DNA from: Mycobacterium uberis
GTDB taxonomy: Bacteria; Actinomycetota; Actinomycetes; Mycobacteriales; Mycobacteriaceae
Length of the DNA stretch: 64,000 nucleotides
Direction: 5' to 3'
NCBI RefSeq assembly: GCF_003408705.1
Contig: NZ_QAYL01000008.1
Span: 1-64,000, forward strand
A program made the position numbers and the translations under genes. This document shows, one piece after another, positions 58,819 through 64,000 of this stretch (position 1 is its first letter; each line of letters starts with the position of its first letter). A model generated the notes under the pieces. That model was not told the DNA's origin. It ran no database searches and was given only the letters and a program-made list of their open reading frames with translations.

Positions 58819-60085
58819 GTGGTCGTCTGTCAGCGCAACAAGGAGCCCGCCGCCGATGACGATGCACCTGGTGATGAAGTCCAACCCAGCTTTGACGACA
58901 GGCCCTGGATGATGTTGCTGGGTTCGGGTGAGTGCAGCCGGGAGCTGACAATCACTCTGCGACGACTTGACGTGCGGGTGATTGCTGTCGAAGGGTATGC
59001 CGGTGCGCTTGCGCACGAGGTGGCCGACCAGTCGCTGGTGATCATGAGGATTGATGTCGACGAGGTCGCGGCGGCGGTCGAACGGCTGCAACCAGACTTC
59101 GTGGTGACAGCATCCGACGCGATCTCGCTGGATGTCCTCGATGCGATCAGTGTTCAAACTGAAAATGACTTCACCGAGCTGGTGCCCAGCGATCGCAGCG
59201 TCCGGCTCACCGCCGACCGGGAGGGGCTGCGCCAGCTGGCTGCCGGCCAGCTCGGCTTGCCCACCGCACCGTTCTGGTTCGTTGGATCAATCGGTGCACT
59301 CAAGGCGGTGGTCGGACGCGTTGGGTATCCGTTGCTGATGAGACTGGTTGCAGGAGTGGTCGGCCAGGGACACTTGGCGGTGTCTCGGGGCCCGACGGTC
59401 TCGAGCTCGGCTGGTGGTGTGCTGTAGGGCGTGAGACGGGGGAGTACGGCCTTGTGTGTTAGCGGAAAAGATGGTCGAGATCGAGCTTCACGTCAGCCTG
59501 CTCGTCGTGTGTATAGAGAGCCAGCCGGGTGCGGTCATCGAGTTCTGCACGCCTATATGTCGTCGCAGCGCCGAAGCTGACGTGTTGGAATTCTGGCAAC
59601 TGCAGGCAAATGAGTCCTGCCACTGCCAGCGCGGCCAAGTCGATCAGTGTGCGCATCGTTCAGGCGCTCAGTGGACGCAGTGTCTTCAGCGTCGAGTTAA
59701 TTATCAACGGCGATGAAGTGTACTTCGCTGACGTGACAGCATACTCTAACGAGAGCGCCTGAATTGTACTGTAATTTATTTAGTCGTTGCCGGTTTTTGA
59801 GTTGTAGGCCCGGGTCATTTTGGGTGTTCCGGTGGACGTCATGATGGCTTCACCGGATATCGCTCGCGTAATAAGAGCGGACAACGAAGTGGGGTCGGTG
59901 GCAGTGGGTGGATCGCTGAGCACCGATACGTTAACTGGTGCGCTTGATGTACCAGAAAACGATCTCTAGATGCTTGATCCATCCAGGTGACCCACCGAGG
60001 GCACGCGTATGCTGGCAGTTGCACTGGCCACGGCATCAGATCTGGCGATCGCATGTGATTGAGTTCGCAAGGTGGCGAATGTGCT
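58819..60085 (+). pseudogene. purT: Formate-dependent GAR transformylase pseudogene
   Basis: The first 190 codons are open and well preserved: MMLLGSGECSRELTITLRRLDVRVIAVEGYAGALAHEVADQS, LQPDFVVTASDAISLDVLDAI, VRLTADREGLRQLAAGQLGLPTAPFWFVGS. A stop at 59,427 and frame changes follow, with later ATP-grasp pieces such as FSVELIINGDEVYFADVT, RADNEVGSVAVGG and RMLAVALATASDLAIAC. PurT makes formyl-GAR from formate; loss implies dependence on folate-dependent PurN. The first segment alone is too short to work. Confidence 0.9.
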
Positions 60086-60784
60086 GTGCAGACGTTGCCA
60101 GCCGTGAGTTTGTCGTGGCACAGTCGAACATGCGGGTGAGTTACCCGGGAGGTTGTCTCACTCAGCTGTTAAAGTCTTAAATGTCAGTGGAGAAACACTC
60201 GACGCATCAGTGAGGCGAAACTACTTCGGCTGGAACGGAAGACGCATCGCAGCCCGCTATGGGTGTCCGTAGTCTGTTCTGCCCTGATGAAGCCGACTAT
60301 GTCCAATTCGATTTCCAAGTAGCCAAATTGCTACTTCGAAGAGTTCAACACGACATAACGGATCGCCTGATATTACCTATATACGTTGGCATTCAACTAT
60401 TTCCGTGTCGAAGTCACATGTAAGCAGTTCCATCAACAGCCCGTTGCAATACTCACCCTGATGAGTACGCTCGTATTGCTGCAACACACCCACTCGCCGG
60501 AATACCACCTGTTTTCATAACAGCGCATCGCTGCCGTAACCTCGACTGTGATAGCCGCGCTACGTGACGAGCTCGCGGCCCGTCGAACTAAACAATCGGG
60601 GCGTACACCTCGGACATCGCCTGTCCTCTCGGCTGATTACCGGAGGAACCGTTACCAGGCAGGACGACGTGGCACACTCGTGGATATGCTTATTGACGGG
60701 TTTGCTCTTTCGGGATCCCTGGGGATGGCTCTCAGGTGTTGATATCAGGAACCGGAGTGGGTGGAAAGTACCAGGTAAGCACTT
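60086..60784. other. Non-coding stretch between purT remnant and rhodanese gene
   Basis: 699 bp with no recognisable gene. Open frames at 60548-60742 (plus) and 60560-60865 (minus) overlap each other and have no homology known to me. The AGGAG-less context before 60785 gives no strong ribosome-binding site; CAGGTAAG lies at the expected distance. Confidence 0.35.
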
Positions 60785-61228
60785 ATGAGCACAGATATGA
60801 ATCGTCCCTATGCAGGAGATATCACGCCCTTGCAGGCATGGAAAACGCTCAGCGATAACCCGCACGCGGTGTTGGTCGACGTACGCAGTGATGCTGAGTG
60901 GCGATTTGTTGGGGTACCCGACGTGTCGAGCTTGGGCCGTGAGGTGGTGTACATCGAGTGGAACACATCTGACGGGCAGCCAAACAAGAATTTTCTCGCT
61001 GAACTGCAGGAGCAGATACCGCCTGGAAACGTCGAGCAGGGAGAGCGCCCGGTGGTGTTCTTGTGTCGTTCGGGGAACCGCTCTATTGGTGCCGCGCAGG
61101 TCGCGACTGAGGCGGGGATCACTCCATCTTACAGCGTGTTAGATGGCTTCGAGGGTCATCTCAATGTGGAAGGTAGCCGCGGTGAAACAGGTTGGCAGGC
61201 AGTTGGATTGCCGTGGAAGAAGCTATAA
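60785..61228 (+). CDS. Rhodanese-domain protein (Rv0390 homologue)
   Basis: 147 residues, a single rhodanese domain: AVLVDVRSDAEWRFVGVPD (cdc25-like N-terminal strand, residues 28-46), active-site loop CRSGNRS with Cys94 at 94-100, and VLDGFEGHLN near 127. Rhodaneses carry a persulfide on this Cys and pass sulfur to acceptors such as thiols or cyanide. The position just before metZ (57 bp) suggests that it works in sulfur metabolism around homocysteine synthesis, as an inference from context. Confidence 0.9.
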   Translation: MSTDMNRPYAGDITPLQAWKTLSDNPHAVLVDVRSDAEWRFVGVPDVSSLGREVVYIEWNTSDGQPNKNFLAELQEQIPPGNVEQGERPVVFLCRSGNRSIGAAQVATEAGITPSYSVLDGFEGHLNVEGSRGETGWQAVGLPWKKL

Positions 61229-61284
61229 CCCGTGGCAGTAATGAGGTGGGGGCATCTCTCGCGCGTGGGGGTAGAGTGGCGCAG

Positions 61285-62505
61285 ATGACCGGCGACCGTT
61301 CTGTTCGCAACCCTAAGACGCTGCCGGACGGCGTCAGCCAGGTAACCATGGGCGTGCGCGGGGGCCTTCTACGGTCTCAGTTCGAAGAAACTGCCGAGGC
61401 TATGTATTTGACGTCTGGCTACATCTACGAATCGGCGGCAGTTGCGGAGCAATCTTTCACAGGCGAGCTGGACCACTTTGTGTACTCTCGTTACGGCAAC
61501 CCTACCGTAGCGATGTTCGAGGAACGGTTGCGTCTGATAGAGGGGGCTTCGGCGGCGTTCGCCACCGCGAGCGGCATGGCCGCGGTGTTCACTTCGTTAG
61601 GTGCGTTGTTGGCCGCCGGTGATCGGTTGGTCGCCGCACGTAGTTTGTTTGGATCATGTTTCGTGGTGTGCAATGAGATTTTGCCACGCTGGGGTGTCGA
61701 GACTGTCTTTGTCGACGGCGACGACCTCATGCAATGGGAGCAGGCGCTCTCGGTGCCAACTCAAGCTGTGTTTTTTGAGACGCCGTCGAATCCGATGCAG
61801 TCGCTGGTAGATATCGCCGCAGTGGCTGAGCTGGCCCACGCTTCGGGAGCAAAAGTCGTGCTGGACAACGTTTTTTCTACACCACTGCTGCAGCAAGGTT
61901 TTCCGCTCGGGGTTGATGTGGTGGTCTACTCCGGTACCAAGCACATCGACGGTCAGGGGCGGGTGTTGGGTGGTGCCATCTTAGGTGACAAGGAGTACAT
62001 TGAGGGTCCTGTGCAAAAACTGATGCGCCATACCGGCCCAGCTATGAGTGCTTTTAATGCCTGGATATTATTGAAAGGACTTGAAACGCTTGCTATTAGA
62101 ATTAAACACTGTAATTCTTCGGCGCACCGGATTGCTGAATTCTTGCAGCGGCATCCGGCGGTGAGTTGGGTGCGCTACCCTTTTCTAGTATCGCACCCGC
62201 AGTACGACCTGGCGAAGCGTCAGATGTCGGGCGGCGGGACGGTGGTTACCTTTGCGCTCAATTCTCCGGAGGACTCCGCCAAGCACCGGGCTTTTGAGGT
62301 ACTGGACAAGCTGCGGCTGGTTGATATTTCCAACAACCTTGGCGACGTCAAATCGCTTATAACCCACCCAGCTACCACTACTCACCGGGCGATGGGCCCG
62401 GAGGGCCGTGCTGCGATCGGGCTCGGAGACGGCGTGGTCCGCATCTCCGTCGGTCTCGAGGACGCCGACGATCTGATCGCTGATATCGATCAAGCTCTGA
62501 GTTAG
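61285..62505 (+). CDS. metZ: O-succinylhomoserine sulfhydrylase MetZ
   Basis: A PLP enzyme that makes homocysteine from O-succinyl(acetyl)homoserine and sulfide. 406 residues, cystathionine-synthase family: YSRYGNPTVAMFEERL (68-83), ATASGMAAVFTSLGALL, SNPMQSLVDI, DNVFSTPLLQQ and Lys219 in YSGTKHIDGQGRVLGG, the PLP lysine. ATG 61285 is chosen because homology starts at RNPKTLPDGVSQ; the frame is open upstream into the rhodanese gene. Methionine synthesis thus remains possible and complements SahH-derived homocysteine. Confidence 0.95.
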   Translation: MTGDRSVRNPKTLPDGVSQVTMGVRGGLLRSQFEETAEAMYLTSGYIYESAAVAEQSFTGELDHFVYSRYGNPTVAMFEERLRLIEGASAAFATASGMAAVFTSLGALLAAGDRLVAARSLFGSCFVVCNEILPRWGVETVFVDGDDLMQWEQALSVPTQAVFFETPSNPMQSLVDIAAVAELAHASGAKVVLDNVFSTPLLQQGFPLGVDVVVYSGTKHIDGQGRVLGGAILGDKEYIEGPVQKLMRHTGPAMSAFNAWILLKGLETLAIRIKHCNSSAHRIAEFLQRHPAVSWVRYPFLVSHPQYDLAKRQMSGGGTVVTFALNSPEDSAKHRAFEVLDKLRLVDISNNLGDVKSLITHPATTTHRAMGPEGRAAIGLGDGVVRISVGLEDADDLIADIDQALS

Positions 62506-63240
62506 TTGCGCCAGACAAAGTTCGGTGGTGCTGTCATTGATGGGGGCCATCCGAGGCAAAAGTGATTTCACGCCCGCGATGGGGCGTCAGCAAACAAGGA
62601 CTGTCACGACCCTACGTTGTTTCACGTAAGGCTGGGGCGGCTGTCGTTGATCATTGACGAGCAATCCGCATCGTATCGGGATACTGTCATGATATGTTTT
62701 GTTGGCGTTGACTCAAGAAAGAGCGCCTACGAGGTGCCCACCCGGCATGCTATTGGTCGAGATAGTAGCCGAGTAACGTCGGGATTACTCTTGCTGAACA
62801 AAACTATTCGTTTCGTCGCCAAGGTCCCGCGATTGCTAGCCTGCGGTCGATTGTTCGGTATGTTCGACTTTTCCAGCGGCGGCAAGAACTTCTTGCGACT
62901 GCGTATGTTGCTTCATCCATTTCATGACCAGTGTGGTATAGATTATCTAGTCGGCAATGGTGATCTGTCTGCGAGTGCTACCTAAGTAAGGAGATCTCCA
63001 ATCGAATATGGCGGCGACCCTATTCTGATGGCTGACCAGGCAATATAGGTGCAGCACCAACAAACCAAGTGATTGAAGCCGGCGAAACTCTAATACTTGC
63101 TACCTGTGTGACCGTGCTGTACTGGGAAATTATTGCCATGCTACTCGAGCTTAAGTACTTGAAGGGGTTGTGATTGGGCGGCTCGAAATGGCCTTTCACT
63201 ATAGTGTTTGATAACTGTGGTGGCGTAGTGTGTGCTCTCC
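62506..63240. other. Non-coding stretch between metZ and the NDH-2 pseudogene
   Basis: 735 bp. The only open frame of note, 62617-62985 (122 codons, plus strand, TTG start), is Leu/Arg-rich with no resemblance to a protein I know, no ribosome-binding site and irregular codon use, so I treat it as chance. The 3' region 63,000-63,240 is AT-rich and empty. Confidence 0.4.
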
Positions 63241-64000
63241 ATAAAGAGCTTCTTAAGCTATCCTCGGCACACTGGGCACTAACATGTGATCGCCGATCAT
63301 AAAGACGTGCGGGTGTCCTTTGATAGTGAGGTCAGGTTTCACGATTTTCCTTCCTGCGTAGTCGATTTCGGTGTCGTCGGATTGTTCGGCGATCATCTTA
63401 CTTAGCGGGCTGGTTTCGACGCCAGCGGCGTCGGGCAGGATCACCCGGCACTGACTGGGCGTAATGGTTCGAAATGCTTCCGCTATGGTTCGTTTGATAA
63501 GTTCGGGGATCTATCCGGCCGTCTCAACGTCCGTTGGTACGGTACCGACGATGAAAAACGTCAAGCTAGTGTTCCCGCTTGGCCGGATTGGTTGTGACTT
63601 CGGCGGTCTCGAACGCGTTGAGGATATGACCGCGCAACTTCAGGGCATCGTCGATGGTCTTCATGTCGGGCCCGAAGGTAGCAAACTTGTCGTTGCCGAA
63701 ACATGATTGCTGCGTGCCGGCGGCCAGGATGAGGCTGTCGTAGGGTATTATCATTTATAGATCGATCAATTTCAACGTGACTGTTTTTGTGTTCAGGTTG
63801 ATTGTTTGGACCTCACCCAGCAACAGCCGGACGTTCTTTTGTTTACGCAGAATCAACCGAATGGTCGGGGCAATGTCGCCTTCGGGATGGGGGTATGTAA
63901 ACGTCAGCTCGTTTGAGTGCCTTAGCCGAATTTAGGCAGCCGAATATGTTTCGGACGGTTATGACGCGATGGCGACTAGTGGTGGCCAGGAGCTTGCTGG
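63241..64000 (-). pseudogene. ndhA: Type II NADH dehydrogenase pseudogene (NdhA-like), cut by window edge
   Basis: Minus strand: near 63,750 IIPYDSLILAAGTQQSCFGNDKFATFGPDMKTIDDALKLRGHILNAFETAEV, the NADH-binding entry region, and near 63,440-63,260 ILPDAAGVETSPLSKMIAEQSDDTEIDYAGRKIVKPDLTIKGHPHVFMIGDHM, the C-terminal FAD-binding region with GD. Between and upstream, stops and frame breaks occur. NDH-2 passes electrons from NADH to menaquinone without proton pumping. It matches Rv0392c, next to metZ in M. tuberculosis; the N-terminal part lies beyond the window. Confidence 0.88.

Noticed and set aside
62617..62985. 122-codon plus-strand frame as a novel gene
   Set aside because: No homology that I recognise, TTG start without ribosome-binding site, located between genes where decay is common. 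A database search would settle it.

Overview
The window is a piece of a slow-growing mycobacterial chromosome that has undergone extensive gene decay, as in the leprosy bacilli. Intact genes for F420, arabinogalactan and mannose-donor synthesis, WhiB2, MtrAB-LpqB, SecA1, DesA3 and PE/PPE remnants are typically mycobacterial. They alternate with at least two dozen pseudogenes carrying stops, frameshifts and deletions, separated by non-coding DNA. M. leprae or its sister M. lepromatosis fits best. The three blocks described below are, as far as I recall, not joined in this way in the M. leprae TN reference, which would favour M. lepromatosis or a rearranged relative. That is inference from remembered gene order, not from a comparison.

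Block 1 (1 to about 44.8 kb) follows the M. tuberculosis order Rv3270 down to Rv3226c without a break. It holds a zinc-efflux pair (CtpC/PacL1), cell-wall assembly genes (Lcp1 ligase, RmlD, WbbL) and all steps from fructose-6-phosphate to GDP-mannose (ManA, PmmA, ManB). It also holds a MamA-like adenine DNA methyltransferase flanked by a ruined PD-(D/E)xK nuclease and a ruined Nudix gene, and F420 synthesis (FbiA, FbiB). WhiB2, SahH, Tmk, MtrA-MtrB-LpqB, a ribosome hibernation factor, SecA1, a K+/H+ antiporter with its regulator, a full-length WS/DGAT, the DesA3 desaturase with its reductase, RsgA and AroA follow. The alkane hydroxylase, rubredoxin and TetR group, ComF, Ppk2, an FAD monooxygenase, the Rv3235 homologue and an SRAP protein are pseudogenes.

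Between 44.8 and 48.8 kb lies a gene graveyard: a REP13E12-family remnant, a VapC-like PIN remnant, a Fic-domain remnant and an ethanolamine ammonia-lyase (EutB) remnant, plus a perfect 15-bp hairpin. This is where synteny with M. tuberculosis jumps.

Block 2 (about 49.0 to 57.5 kb) matches Rv0365c down to Rv0356c: GH76 protein, DedA, Fba, a membrane protein, a DUF3151 protein, ruined CDF transporter and M50 protease, an Rv0358-like protein, PurA and a ruined thioesterase. Block 3 (57.5 to 64 kb) runs in the other direction: a PE/PPE pseudogene pair, purT pseudogene, rhodanese, MetZ and an NDH-2 pseudogene cut by the window edge.

I found no tRNA, rRNA, CRISPR array, prophage or intact insertion sequence. 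The most interesting observation is that the MamA-type methyltransferase, regarded as solitary in M. tuberculosis, sits directly behind a decayed nuclease gene. This suggests it was once half of a restriction-modification system.
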